64,000 nt of DNA. Source: Cryptomeria japonica (lineage: Eukaryota; Streptophyta; Pinopsida; Cupressales; Cupressaceae). This document shows, piece by piece, positions 35,911 through 46,879 of the stretch. How positions within the stretch are numbered: the first letter of the stretch is position 1; each line of letters opens with the position of its first letter. The position numbers and the translations under genes were made by a program. The stretch spans positions 223,501,415 through 223,565,414 of the forward strand of contig NC_081410.1 of the NCBI RefSeq assembly GCF_030272615.1, read 5' to 3'. Under the pieces are notes generated by a model. It had not been told where the DNA came from. It saw only the letters and a program-made list of their open reading frames with translations, and ran no database searches.

Positions 35911-38900
35911 AACAGATATCACGGTGGTAGATGTTCCACCAAACTATGGAATGTTGTTGTCTAGACAATGGTCGAATATGATTGGTGGATATGTGCAGCT
36001 GGATTTGTCTTATGCTATGATTCCAATAAATGGACAGGAAATAAAAATTGATAGGGAGCCTCGGTCCACATATATCATAGAAGACATGGAAGGAACAGTG
36101 AACCAAGTATGTTTTTTACAAACTGATATGGACAACTTCCAGGTACAGTTGACAAAACCTAAATTTAAAGAGTGGATCCCCATTGAGTCATGTCTAACTG
36201 AAAATGATGGTCAGATATGGAAGATGTTCTTTGATGGGTCTTGTAGCAAAGAAGGGAGTGGGGCTGGAATCCTTTTTATTTCACCTACAGGAGAAACTTA
36301 CAAGTATTCTTTCAAGTTGTTATTTGAATGTACAAACAACATTGCTGAATATGAAGCCCTACTCACTGGTCTTAACATAGCAGTCAAACATGGAATCAAG
36401 TTGATAAGTGTCTTTGGTGATTCAGAACTAATAGTCTCACAAGTAAAGGAGAGATATGCCTCAAAGCATTTAAGACTGAAACAATACAGGAATGCTGTAT
36501 GGGATACCATGGAGCTTTTTGATGCTTTTCAGATAACCTGGATAGATAGATCAAAGAACATCATGGCAGATTTTCTAGCAAATATTGCACTAAAAGGTAA
36601 TGATATAACGCTAACTGGGATATCTGAAGTGGAGATGAAAGTGAGACCATCTGTTCCCGACAACTTGTATAATTGGCAAGTGTTTCAAGATGATGCAGAT
36701 CTGCTGAACTTCTTACAGTGTGTTGATCATTATCATGCTCAAGCTATAAATTTTAATGACTTTGTGGAACAAACTGAAGGTAAGGAGACCTTATTTGGAC
36801 ATGAAATTATACAACTGAAGTCAAATAAATTACCAAGAGGCCTGGTAGCATTAGAGAGAACTTTTAATGCTCAAGACGTAATTGAAACCAAAGGGTCAGC
36901 TGTTAAAGAAAGTGATGTTGAACAAATCAATCTAGGAAATGAAGAAGCCCCCAAGAATGTTTTTATTGGAAAAAAATTGACTCCTACTATGAGGCAACAA
37001 CTGATAATCTTGTTAAAAAGATATAAACATGTGTTTGCATGGTCTTATGAGGATCTCAAAGCTTACAGGGAAGATCTCTTTCAACATGAGATACCACTTA
37101 AGCCAGAAGCTAAGCCATTTAGGCAAAAACAGAGACCAATTAATCCTACATTGCTACCAAAAATGAGAGAAGAAATTATAAAGATGAAAGATGCAGGAAT
37201 AATAGAACCATGCAGATATTCCACTTGGGTTTCTAACTTGGTACCAGTCAGGAAGAAAAATGGGGATATTAGATTATGTGTAGATTTTAGGAATTTAAAC
37301 ATATCATCTTTAAAGGATAACTATCCATTGCCAAACATGGATAATATGCTGCAGAAGGTAACAGGGTGTGAGTTGCTGTCCATGATGGATGGATTTTCGG
37401 GTTACAATCAGGTGAAAGTTAGAGAAACTGAAAAATATAAAACAGCCTTCACAACTCCATGGGGCACTTATGTCTATGCACGAATGCCATTTGGATTGAC
37501 CAATGCTGGAGCTACTTTTCAAAGGGCAATGGATGTGGCTTTTGCAGAATTGATTGATATAATCATGGTAGTATACCAAGATGATCTGACTGCGTACTCG
37601 AAGAAAGCTGATGATCACTGTGAACACCTTGAGAAGATATTTAAAAGAGCCTTAGAATATGGAATTTCCTTGAATCCCAAGAAATGTCACTTTGGTGTTG
37701 AAGAGGGAAAACTACTTGGACACATAGTATCCAAGGAGGGGGTGAGAATTGACCCTGAAAGGGTAGCAGCTATTAATGAGGTTCCCATCCCCCGAACTAT
37801 CAAAGCCATTCAGTCATTTTTGGGACAAATTAATTTTGTGAGAAGGTTCATTTTGAATTTCGCAGACATAGTGAAACCTATAGTAAAGATGTTGAAGAAA
37901 GAGGCAAAAATTGACTGGACTGAAGAAGCAATTGATTCCTTTGTGGCTATTAAAAGAGCAATTTCTGAGGCACCAGTACTAATTTCCCCAGATTTTGGCA
38001 AACCATTTATGATATTTTCATTTGCCTCTTGTCATACTATAGCAGCAGTGTTGTTACAGAAAAATTCAGAGGGATATGAGCAGCCCATTGCATACTTTAG
38101 CAAGTCTTTAAGCCCTTCAGAAGTAAAATATGAGATAAATGAAAAACAGGCCTATGCTCTAGTCAAAGCAGTAAAACAATTCAGGCCATACCTAGTAGGG
38201 GCCGAAGTTATTGCTTATGTTCCCAATGCAGCAGTAAAAGATATCTTCAGACAAACTGAGGTCACGGGCAAAAGATGCAAATGGATCAATTAGATACAAG
38301 AATTTAACATTGAGCTTAAGATTTCACAGGTTATCAAAGGACAAGGACTGGCCAAACTCATGACAGGAACTGAAATTGAAGAGTCTGATGTGAATCAGGT
38401 TGGATGGGAAGAAGCTAATTTCAGTATTGAGAAAACATCATGGTACACTGATATCATGTATTACCTTAAGCACTTAAAGTGTCCAGATGCTATGACCGAT
38501 AGTCAGAAGAGAGCTTTGAAGTTAAAATCAGCAAGGTATGTGATTATAAATGGGGACTTATACTGGAAAAATAGAGATGGGATATTGTTATTGTGTCTGG
38601 ACAACTACCAGGCAGACAAGGTTCTTCATGAAATGCATGATGGGGTTTGTGGTGGCCATTTCTCAGCTAAGACTACAACACATAAAATATTGAGAGCCGG
38701 ATATTATTGGCCATGTGTCTTCAATGATTCCTATAGATATGTCAGAAAATGCGAAGCTTGTCAAAAGTTCTCAAGCAAAACAAAGTATCAAGGATCACTC
38801 CCGTTGAGACCAATGTTGACTAAGGAACCATTCCAACAGTGGGGAATTGACTTTATAGGGGAAATATCAGAAAAATCCAGTGGAGGACACAGATGGATAT

Positions 38901-39697
38901 TGGTTGCTACAGATTATTTTACCAAATGGGTGGAGGCAATACCTACCAAACAGGCCACTAGCAAGGTGGTGATAAAATTCTTAATGGAGAACATTATTAC
39001 TAGGTTTGGTGTTCCTGCAAGAATCATCTCAGATAATGGCATGTCTTTTAGATCAGAGGAATTCAACAATTTTTATGATGAATATGGCATTAAGATATCA
39101 CATTCTTCTCCTTATCACCCCCAGGGGAATGGGCAAGCTGAATCAAGCAACAAGAACATCTTGAAGATCATTAAAAAGATGTTGGGGCAGAACAAAAAAG
39201 CATGGGACTCAAAGTTGAATCTTGCATTATGGGCAGACAGGATAACTGTGAAAAGATCCACAGGAAAATCTCCATTTGAATTGGTTTATGGCAAAAGGGC
39301 CAGACTACCTTTGGATAATCTTCTACCTGTACATAGATTTATGATTCAAGAAGAAATAGATGTTGAAGATCCATCACAAGAAAGAATAATGCAGCTAGTA
39401 GAGCTTGATGAAGTCAGGGCAGAAGCTCAAAGGCAAAATATCAGGATTCAAAATCAAATGAAGAGGTTGTATGACAAGAGGACATCTAACAGGAAATTTT
39501 GTGTAGGAGACTGGGTTTTAATGTGGAATGCCAGGAGTCAAGACAAAGGCAAGCATGGTAAATTTGAAGCCTTATGGATCGGCCCATATGTGATCATAGA
39601 CAAAGGGGGGGAGGATTCTTATTTGCTCCAAAACGCGACAGGGGAGGTCCAAGAATTGCCAGTACATGGGCAGTTCTTAAAGAACTTCTTCTCCTAA
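35852..39697 (+). CDS. Pol of giant element G: partial protease, extra RNase H, RT, degenerate RNase H, integrase
   Basis: One frame of 1,282 codons from the ATG at 35852 with a single internal stop, TAG at 38291-38293. Domains in order: the C-terminal half of a retropepsin (VVDVPPNYGMLLSRQWSNMI), with no catalytic D-S/T-G visible upstream. An archaeal-type (RVT_3-like) RNase H at about 36215-36605 keeps its acidic residues (FFDGSCSKEGSGAG, NNIAEYEALL, FGDSELIVSQV, MADFLANIAL). RT lies at about 37080-37740 (KKNGDIRLCVDFRNLN, RMPFGLTNAGATF, VVYQDDLTAYSKK). A classical RNase H fold at 37960-38350 lacks the first and third usual aspartates (FSFASCHTIAAVLL; VIAYVPNAAVKDIF). Integrase covers 38400-39697, with an HHCC region, D in WGIDFIGE, D in IISDNGMSF, E in GQAESSNKN, and a C-terminal GPY-like module without chromodomain. 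Apart from the TAG the enzyme set looks functional. Confidence 0.92.
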
Positions 39698-39930
39698 AGC
39701 ACTCCGCATCACCTGTACAGTAGGGTAGGATCCGTTTCCATTGTAAATACCATCATATCTGCGTTGACCAGAGATTCTGGATTCTTGAAGGCATAGTTCA
39801 GAATGCCTTCATCCTCAGTCAGAGCCGCTGTTAAGCACTATTTTTTAAAGAAAAAATATAATAAAAATAAAAAAAATAATAATATATGTTTCCATAAGCA
39901 TGAAGACTAATGGATATTTCGGCCAGTAAG
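39698..39930 (+). other. Spacer after integrase of G
   Basis: Short non-coding stretch with an A-rich run (39841-39890). No feature is recognised before the TCGA-motif array begins. Confidence 0.4.
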
Positions 39931-40480
39931 CTGTGTCGAGCACTGCAGGAGAATTTTCATCGAAAGAGTGTTTTCATCGACACACGGCATATAAAGCGCT
40001 AAGCAAAGGTGTTTCGGCAAGAAGTTACCTTCGATGAACGCAAGAAACCGCTCATCGATACCCCATGTTTCATCGAAAAGGTAAAAGCAAAAGGCGAAAA
40101 GGCAAAAGGTGATTTCGAAGGAATATCGTTACCGGGGAAACTCAAGAGACATTCATCGAAATGCAAGTTTCATCGATGAACGTGGTGTCGAACAAAAGAA
40201 AAGTTGTTTCATCGATAAAAAGGATATCGATGAAAAAGGGGATATCGATGAACACTCATAAGCCTTCATCGAAGAAAGAAACTCATCGAAAGTATGGCAT
40301 CGATGAAACTCGCGAGCAACTTGTCGAAAAGGGAGACTATCGATGAAAAAGTAATTTCGATGAGTCTTAAAAGCGGCTTCTCGATGTAAGTTTTTCACCG
40401 AAACAGTATTATCGAAGAAAATGAGCTTTCGATGGAAGATTCAAACACTCGGCCGAAGGCAAGGGTTTCATCGATAATTT
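39931..40480 (+). promoter_or_regulatory. Dense TCGA/ATCGAT motif array upstream of the extra ORF of G
   Basis: I count about 23 TCGA tetranucleotides in roughly 540 bases, where about two would be expected by chance. Most are in the contexts TTCATCGA or TCGATGAA, on both orientations. Full ATCGAT palindromes occur at about 40053, 40172, 40210, 40226, 40243, 40300, 40338 and 40469. Spacing is irregular (roughly 14-40 bases), so this is not a simple tandem repeat. It fills the gap between integrase and the extra ORF. Likely roles are clustered protein-binding sites or a promoter/enhancer, but none is proven. Confidence 0.65.
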
Positions 40481-40774
40481 GAAACGCGCGCACTTTGAGC
40501 GGACTGTACTTCCCACGAAGGAATTAAAGGCCCAGTTGAAAAGTGTCACATCTGCAATTAAATTTAAAACACTTGAGTAGCCGTTACAGATGCAGAACAT
40601 TAACTATACACAAGTTGCCCATTCAATTACAGTTAAGCTGAGTGAATTTTCGTAAGAATCAGATCGATGCTAAGAGATTGAAAGCTGTGAAGAACTTGCA
40701 GAGATTTGCAAACGATAACCAGAAGAGTTGAGCATTTTACCAAGTAAGTATTGTCTCTCTTATTTACTGTAACT
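40481..40774 (+). other. 5' flank/untranslated region of the extra ORF of G
   Basis: It begins with a CG-rich ACGCGCGCAC (about 40483). It carries acceptor-like TTGCAG|AG near 40700 and a strong donor-like AAGTAAGTAT at 40743-40751, 24-32 bases before the ATG. These could belong to a spliced subgenomic RNA. No TATA box is convincing. Confidence 0.35.
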
Positions 40775-43700
40775 ATGGAACCTTCATCTTCTTCTTCTAA
40801 AAAGAGTAGGAAAGGAAAAGAGTTAAACCCTGAAGAGAAGCCCAAGAGACAGAAGAAAGAAGGGAGAGCTTTGACTCAAGACTTATTAGACCAGTGTCCA
40901 TCGTCTAGTGTAAGGTCTAAGAAGATTAAAAGTGAAGAAGAAGGATTAGAGGACAAATTTGAAAATCTAGGAGACATTTGGACTGAGATAAGAGGGCATG
41001 AGTTATTTTTGTTTGGTTACAAAAGAAGGGATGCACCCGAACCCATTAGTAATCTGTGGAAGAGGAACTTAGGCAAGTTAGTAGTTCCAAATGTATTTGT
41101 AGACGTAGAATTAATGAAAGCTCTGGTAAATTGCTACAACCCGAGAACTAAAACCATATGTGATTACAAAGGGAATACATTAGTAGTAATCAACAAGCAG
41201 ACTATTGATATGGTTTTTGATCTAGACTGGGAAGTCGAGGAAAGCATCGATATGAAGAAACTCTCACAGGAATTCTTTAGTTTGGAAAATATCTACAGGA
41301 CTTGGAGGCTACCTGTTCACAGGCCAAAAGTGGGTGGGTCATTTGTTCAGTTTGGCAAAAGTGACAAGGTGCCATTTGATGTCAACCACTTCCATCCATA
41401 TTTCAAATATACGTATTATACTGCAGCCCAAGTACTAGGCATAGAGGCTCATCCACTCATGGATGTTGGGATTATGGTTTTGTGTGCTGATATTCAATCA
41501 AAAGACCCTAGGTCATTTGATTTTGCTACTTATGTTGCGGATACCTTGAATCATGGGCTGGAAAAAATGAAAGGAGACCTTGTGAATGTTCACTTTTCAT
41601 TATACTCCATGTTAATGCATATTCTTCTTTATTGTGGACAAGAAATTAACTTCTGGCCAGATGAGTTCAGCATCAGGTCTTATGATAAGAATGGTCTGAA
41701 GAAGCCGGTTCAGTTGTGGGTATCAGCATGGGACCAGAGGTTTATGAACAACCAATATTGGCATTTTCAAGAATACTTTGTGAAACCTCTCAGTGCAGCT
41801 TTTGGACAACGCAGGGATTATACTTTGTCCCCTGAAATTAAGAGGTTCCTCAGGCCAAAGGATTTCTCTCCAGAATCACAGATTGAACACAATTGGGGTG
41901 ATTGGTATTGCCATGATAATCACACGGAGATAAGGGTATTTGGATATGAAGGGCAACCACACATGCTTCCAATTACGGTGCCAGACAGAGTGGCTAGCTT
42001 GGAGATTATAAGGCAATTGTCTATTGCCAGTGCTAAACATTTAACTGATTTTGGTAAACAATCTATTGTTCCAGGTCTATTAGTTTTCTCTGATTTCATT
42101 GTCAAAAGTTCAAAGAGTTATCATTTATTACAGAATAAATTAAATTACTATGGCATGACTCTGGGTGAGCCTAGGGAGAATTTTGATCCCGAAGGATATA
42201 TAAAAGCTGCCAGAGCCTCACAGAAACTCAAAGCTGGGATACATATGGCCAAAATGCCAGACGACCTAATTAAGAACCTTGAGCGAGAGGAGGCCAAAGT
42301 TTTGAAAGGAAAGAGTGAGTTAGTCTGGGAGGCCTACAAATGGAAAAGGGCAAGGGGAATGATAGATGGAGACCTAATTGGAAATCTCCAAGATCCTCTG
42401 GAGGTAGCTAAAAGGCTGCTTCAACATGAAGCTGAAATTATGCACAGAGTTCCTTCACAATTCCTTCGCTTCATTAATACTGAAAGAGACAATCAGCCCC
42501 TAGCTCACATGTCACCAAAATCAACCGCCAGTAGTATCCCACCTGATTCTCCTCGAGAGGATTATCCTCCTGGTTTCGAAACAGAAATGAACATGGACAC
42601 AGGAGAAATCAACATCAAAGATGTTGTTGACATAAGAATGACTGAGCATGAGGACTTCATTGCTGATGATGGATTCGCCTCCTCTAGGGAATTCCTCTCA
42701 TTTCTATATCAATACAAAGGGGCTCATGTCAAACGAAGCATGGCTGGAAAACCAGAGGAAGAACAGATGAAGAGATTACAGGATGAAATTGATGTCCTCA
42801 TGAAAGATATGACTCCTGAAAAAGGGAGGAAATTATTAAAAGAGGCCGGTGTGATCATCTTCTCTGGTTGGGATATCAACTCAGCACTCTTATTTGATGG
42901 CTTTTTGAAGAAACAAGATTTGAATCAGCAGGTATTGCCCCAGGAGGTAGATAAACTGTTCCTAGGCTCTGGATATGATCCAGACAAAAAGGCTCTCCTA
43001 CAGTGGGCACTATATCCAAAAGGGAAGAGGCCAATCATTGTGGATATAGAAGAAACCTTTGGGCACCTCATGGTTCATCAGGTTGGAAAGACCGATCCTA
43101 GGGTCACTGCGAAGCTCAACCTGGATGTTGCAAGATTGAACTTGGACCAGACAGAATTTCTGGTCAAAGAAAACATTACATACAAGGGATTATATGAAAA
43201 ATCCAAGGAGGAAAACCAGAAGCTGCAAGCAAAGGTATTGCAATTAGAAACGGGGACTCCTATCAGCGAATACACCTCATACCCTGTAGGACGCAACTTG
43301 GATGACGTCTCTGATGCCCTGTACTGGAAATATCAGGCAGAGAAGGCCAATAAACGCGCAGACAATATCCAGCAAAAAATGGACAAATTGGTCAATGACA
43401 TCATAGGACATCGGTTTAACACCATGCTCTTACAGGTCGAACCATATTGGATAGTTTACAATGGAACCATAAAAGCGCTAATAGAGCATGAGCGGTTAAG
43501 AGCACGATTGCAGGGGGTGCTAAGCAATGACGATTCCATGACGCTAGAAGAAAAGGCTGAGGGTAACGCGTATATGGATAATCATGTCAAACTCGAAGGT
43601 ATGCTGAGAAGAGATCTAAAAGAATTAGATGATGAAAGACCCATTGGAATGCCTTCCGTCTACAAGGAAGGAGAGGTAATAACCTTGGAGGATTTGCGAA

Positions 43701-43924
43701 AGGAGCTTGTCAGCGTCAAGGATTGGGCCTTGTCAGAAATTGATCAGAGTAAGGATATGGCCCCTACCATCAACCAGATGATATTCAAGTACCTGACGCT
43801 AGGGGATGAATTAAAAAAGCAAACGCCTCGAATCAGAACATTCAAAGACGATGATTACATTCATCATTTGGGACTTTTGAATCTCTTTTTGCTTAAGTTT
43901 AGAAACACTCAAGTTGACGACTAA
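40775..43924 (+). CDS. Large extra ORF of giant element G, 1,049 residues, function unknown
   Basis: Uninterrupted from the ATG at 40775 to the TAA at 43922. The same frame extends 24 bases upstream, but without an ATG. The N-terminus is Ser- and Lys-rich with a nuclear-localisation-like basic run (KKSRKGKELNPEEKPKRQKK). Residues about 50-480 look like a globular alpha/beta domain. Motifs include IRGHELFLFGYKRRDAPEP, VVINKQTIDMVFDLDWEVEE, FNHFHPYF-like histidine/proline stretches and FSLYSMLMHILLYCGQEINF. This layout recalls additional ORFs and mobile-domain-like proteins of plant retroelements. A linker with SPKSTASSIPPDSPRED and a PPGFE motif follows. The C-terminal third is helical and coiled-coil-like (EKSKEENQKLQAKVLQLE; EKANKRADNIQQKMDKL). 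There are no transmembrane segments or signal peptide, so a typical envelope is unlikely. I do not recognise a catalytic motif. Confidence 0.85.
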   Translation: MEPSSSSSKKSRKGKELNPEEKPKRQKKEGRALTQDLLDQCPSSSVRSKKIKSEEEGLEDKFENLGDIWTEIRGHELFLFGYKRRDAPEPISNLWKRNLGKLVVPNVFVDVELMKALVNCYNPRTKTICDYKGNTLVVINKQTIDMVFDLDWEVEESIDMKKLSQEFFSLENIYRTWRLPVHRPKVGGSFVQFGKSDKVPFDVNHFHPYFKYTYYTAAQVLGIEAHPLMDVGIMVLCADIQSKDPRSFDFATYVADTLNHGLEKMKGDLVNVHFSLYSMLMHILLYCGQEINFWPDEFSIRSYDKNGLKKPVQLWVSAWDQRFMNNQYWHFQEYFVKPLSAAFGQRRDYTLSPEIKRFLRPKDFSPESQIEHNWGDWYCHDNHTEIRVFGYEGQPHMLPITVPDRVASLEIIRQLSIASAKHLTDFGKQSIVPGLLVFSDFIVKSSKSYHLLQNKLNYYGMTLGEPRENFDPEGYIKAARASQKLKAGIHMAKMPDDLIKNLEREEAKVLKGKSELVWEAYKWKRARGMIDGDLIGNLQDPLEVAKRLLQHEAEIMHRVPSQFLRFINTERDNQPLAHMSPKSTASSIPPDSPREDYPPGFETEMNMDTGEINIKDVVDIRMTEHEDFIADDGFASSREFLSFLYQYKGAHVKRSMAGKPEEEQMKRLQDEIDVLMKDMTPEKGRKLLKEAGVIIFSGWDINSALLFDGFLKKQDLNQQVLPQEVDKLFLGSGYDPDKKALLQWALYPKGKRPIIVDIEETFGHLMVHQVGKTDPRVTAKLNLDVARLNLDQTEFLVKENITYKGLYEKSKEENQKLQAKVLQLETGTPISEYTSYPVGRNLDDVSDALYWKYQAEKANKRADNIQQKMDKLVNDIIGHRFNTMLLQVEPYWIVYNGTIKALIEHERLRARLQGVLSNDDSMTLEEKAEGNAYMDNHVKLEGMLRRDLKELDDERPIGMPSVYKEGEVITLEDLRKELVSVKDWALSEIDQSKDMAPTINQMIFKYLTLGDELKKQTPRIRTFKDDDYIHHLGLLNLFLLKFRNTQVDD

Positions 43925-44419
43925 TATTTTGAAAAGTCATGTCTCTTCATGAAAAGCTTGCGTCCTCATATATATATGAGAATGTTTTTTGTAATGTAAG
44001 GGAGATATTATTAGATAGGATTATGAGCAAAAGAACGACAGCCTGTAAGTCTTTGTGTACGAACTTCAATGGAATACAAATCTTGATCAATTGTTTCCCT
44101 GCATATGTGTTGTGGATTATTTCATTTTCTTTTGGCAATCGTCTGTGATATTATCTGATAAAGATAGGGTTATTCATATTCTTAAGATTAAATCTATGCT
44201 TTATGTTATAATGTTGCAACAAAAGTTTTGCTTGCGGATTGTAATTGTTCCCTGCAAAGCTTAATTGACTGGTCCCTTAAGGGTAGGGTTAAATTCACTC
44301 AATCAGCACATAATATAAGCATTTATTTGGTTTTGAAAGAAATAGTAACTGACAGGTTCATAAGGGATGAGTTAAAAAACTGTCTCATAGATTCGCACTA
44401 TAAGTCCTGAAGAAAATTG
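43925..44419 (+). other. Region 3' of the extra ORF of G
   Basis: AT-rich, with short open frames only. I see no domain, polyadenylation cluster or repeat worth naming. Confidence 0.4.
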
Positions 44420-44700
44420 TAATGACTCTGTAACCCATGCAATGAAGAAGGCACTGGCTTAAATCTCAAGTTATACTCATCGTTTCTTTTCACAATTAGT
44501 TATTTTGACAGCTACAGGAGTAATTAAGAAACACAAAGCGAAATAACAATCTTGAACTCGTCTGCTATATCTCCATTCAAGGAACTCATGCCATTTCAAG
44601 ATCAGGAGATATCAGAATAGAATAACATATCTGCTATAAAAAGCACTGTTTATTGGAGACATTCAGTGAATAGGTATACCCGCCTAGGTCCTGCAGAGCC
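44420..44700 (+). repeat. tRNA-Arg-like repeat unit, copy 1 (SINE-like)
   Basis: ACTCTGTAACCCATGCAATG at 44425 followed by GAAGGCACTGG parallels the 48150 copy and the 5' half of plant tRNA-Arg genes, with a 3-base insertion and no clear B box. Both copies reach a shared GCCTAGGTC...GCAGA(G/A)CCT(A/G)AAG segment about 260-275 bases downstream. Possibly a pair of tRNA-derived SINE copies or a diverged internal duplication. Confidence 0.35.
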
Positions 44701-44839
44701 TAAAGAGAGAGAGTTAGTAACTAATAGGTTCACTCTATAAGTTGGCCAAGTCAATTGGAGGGTTTGATCATAGGAGTTGGCATTTCCTTAGAACCCATCC
44801 AATCTGTTGATTTGAGACCCAACAGATTCAATTGTATGC

Positions 44840-45400
44840 ATAAAAGTGAGTTACCCTGCAAAATTTCAAGTCTTGACGAATCCGTTTGCTCCGTTTTCAT
44901 AGCCAAATCCGTTTGTAGTTTGTGATGTTTGCACAAGTGTAAAAATGTTCTGGTGAGCGTCATGTCAGAATGTTTGTTCCGGGCTAATGTTGGTATAAAT
45001 GGTGAGCTACGTTTCAAATTTCAAGGCTCTACCAATCCGTTTGACCGGTTTTCAAAAGAGCTCATTTTGCCATCAAATTCAGTTATCCGCACTCCCAGTG
45101 TTAGATCAGTTAATGTAGCCATTTTGGTGAGCGCGCCGTTTGCATCCTGTCAGTCTGGTGATCGAACTGAGAATTCAAAGATTTAATATGTACTTAAAGG
45201 TACCTATGTTCCAAATTTGAGGGCCTACGGAGGTCGTTTGGTATTTTTAAGAAAGGCATCATGTGTTGCCAGAACATTGACTTCATCAGGTCCGCAGTGT
45301 CGACAAAGCCAGTTGGCCGTTTTCGGAAATTAATATCTCTTCACTCAGGACTCATCTTGAGAAACCGTTTGGTAGATGTCATCCTTGTATATCAAAGTAC
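44840..45400 (+). repeat. Diverged repeat units with CCAATCCGTTTG phrase
   Basis: Related phrases recur at about 44858 (AAAATTTCAAGTCTTGACGA), 45012 (CAAATTTCAAGGCTCTACCA), 45212 (CAAATTTGAGGGCCTACGGA) and 45365 (AAACCGTTTGGTAG). Each is followed by a CGTTTG and a T-run. GTGAGCG also recurs at 44953 and 45127. Period is roughly 150-200 bases with strong divergence. Confidence 0.4.
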
Positions 45401-45929
45401 ATGCCTGTCAGATGGCGAGCTCCAGAAAGGTGTTTTGACAGGTTTGAAAATTACGTCATCGCGATTAAATGCGAAAATTGTGGCGTAATTGCCTGAAGGA
45501 TGTAAAATGCAATTTTATGATCCGAAAATGGTGCCGATCGATTCCAGAGGTATGTTTGAGGTCCGTGAAGATATTCCAGAGGCCAGTAGCTTGAAAACGA
45601 ATTTTTTTTTTAGTCGGACCCACTTTGGGGCTCAACTTGGCTCATGCCCGTGCATTAAATTTTATTGTGAAATGTTCTTATTTCATGGCAAGTAATGCAT
45701 ATCAATACTAGATCAAATGCATATTGGCAAATTGGTTTATTAAGAGATGATTTCGTTTCATTATGTGGGCATATAACTGAGAAGTTTTTATGGAACTTTA
45801 TGGTATTCCTTTGGTTGGCAATAAAAACTTCAAAATTTGAATTACAAGGTGTAGTTCCAAATTCCAGAACTCTGTTAATGTCCTCCTTGCTATGTGTGAG
45901 GAACATGGAGGTTGAAAAGACATTAGAAT
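45401..45929 (+). other. Non-coding interior of G
   Basis: No recognisable domain. A run of nine T residues lies near 45604. Short open frames only. Confidence 0.35.
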
Positions 45930-46760
45930 GTCCTCAACAAATGCAAATGGGCATCCCACACTCCACGTGATTTTGCCAAGCATCCTCCCATGCTCATGTG
46001 GTGATGGAGAGGGGGCAGCAGAAGGTGCTGGGCATGAAGTTAAAGAAAGGGGCAGCAAACAAAATCCCCATGGTCTCCCCATTCCCTCTTTGTTGTTGCT
46101 TGGCCCATTAGAGTTTGTAGACTGCAGTGAGCAGCATGTATAAACCTTCAAGCAAAGTGTAAGCAACATTAAAATGTTTCAAGTAAATAAACTATAGCAG
46201 TCCTCCCTCATGTGCTCTCCCTTTGGTAGCATCTACAACATCAGCAAATGAATAATAGTGAGGGCAGCGTTGAGGTTTTGGGGAACCAAACAAATGCAAA
46301 TTAATTACTAGCATCCTCTCCTCCCTCATGGTGTTGGAAAGGCATTGAAGTAATAGCAAGTATAATGCCATCCCCAGCAAAGGTTTTCAAGAAAATGAAA
46401 TTTGGCAATTATAAAACCATATTTCTCCTCCCACGTGATGGCTGGAGAAGGGCAGCAGTAGCTCAAATCAAATGCACATTGGATGATGTAAAGCCATCTT
46501 CCCAAAATCCATGTGATGGGTGAGTTGTTGAAGCATAATGTAATTTTGAAGAAGTTTACACAACAAATGAAATCAGTTCCTCCCTGCTGGACATGATTGC
46601 TGGAGGGCATTGAAATGTTTGTTTTTTTAAAATAAAGGCAATTGGCTGGTATGAAGCCATTCCCCCCTTGCTAATATGGTGAAACAAACAATATGCAGCA
46701 GGCTTCGCATGGTATGAGGAAGAGGTAAATATAAAAACTTGCAAGAAAGGGAAAAACGCC
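45930..46760 (+). repeat. Imperfect repeats with CTCCCxCATG phrase
   Basis: A phrase of the type AAATGCAAATGGGCATCC...CTCCCACGTGATGG...GGGCAGCAG or its variants recurs near 45948, 45985, 46200, 46318, 46425, 46495 and 46583. Units are about 100-150 bases apart and badly diverged. The motif CACGTGAT occurs at about 45964 and 46433. Confidence 0.4.
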
Positions 46761-46879
46761 ATTGAAGACCAAGAAAACCTTCAAAATGCAGTCCCAGGCT
46801 TAATGTTTTAATCCCACATTGGCTGGGAAGTGGGATATTTTAGTATTTATATACAAAAACGCACTATACTATAATGTCT

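Noticed and set aside
40161-40346. Short frame inside the ATCGAT array as a coding gene
   Set aside because: Its residues reflect translation of repeated ATCGATGAA motifs; the motifs occur on both strands and in all frames, which argues against coding.
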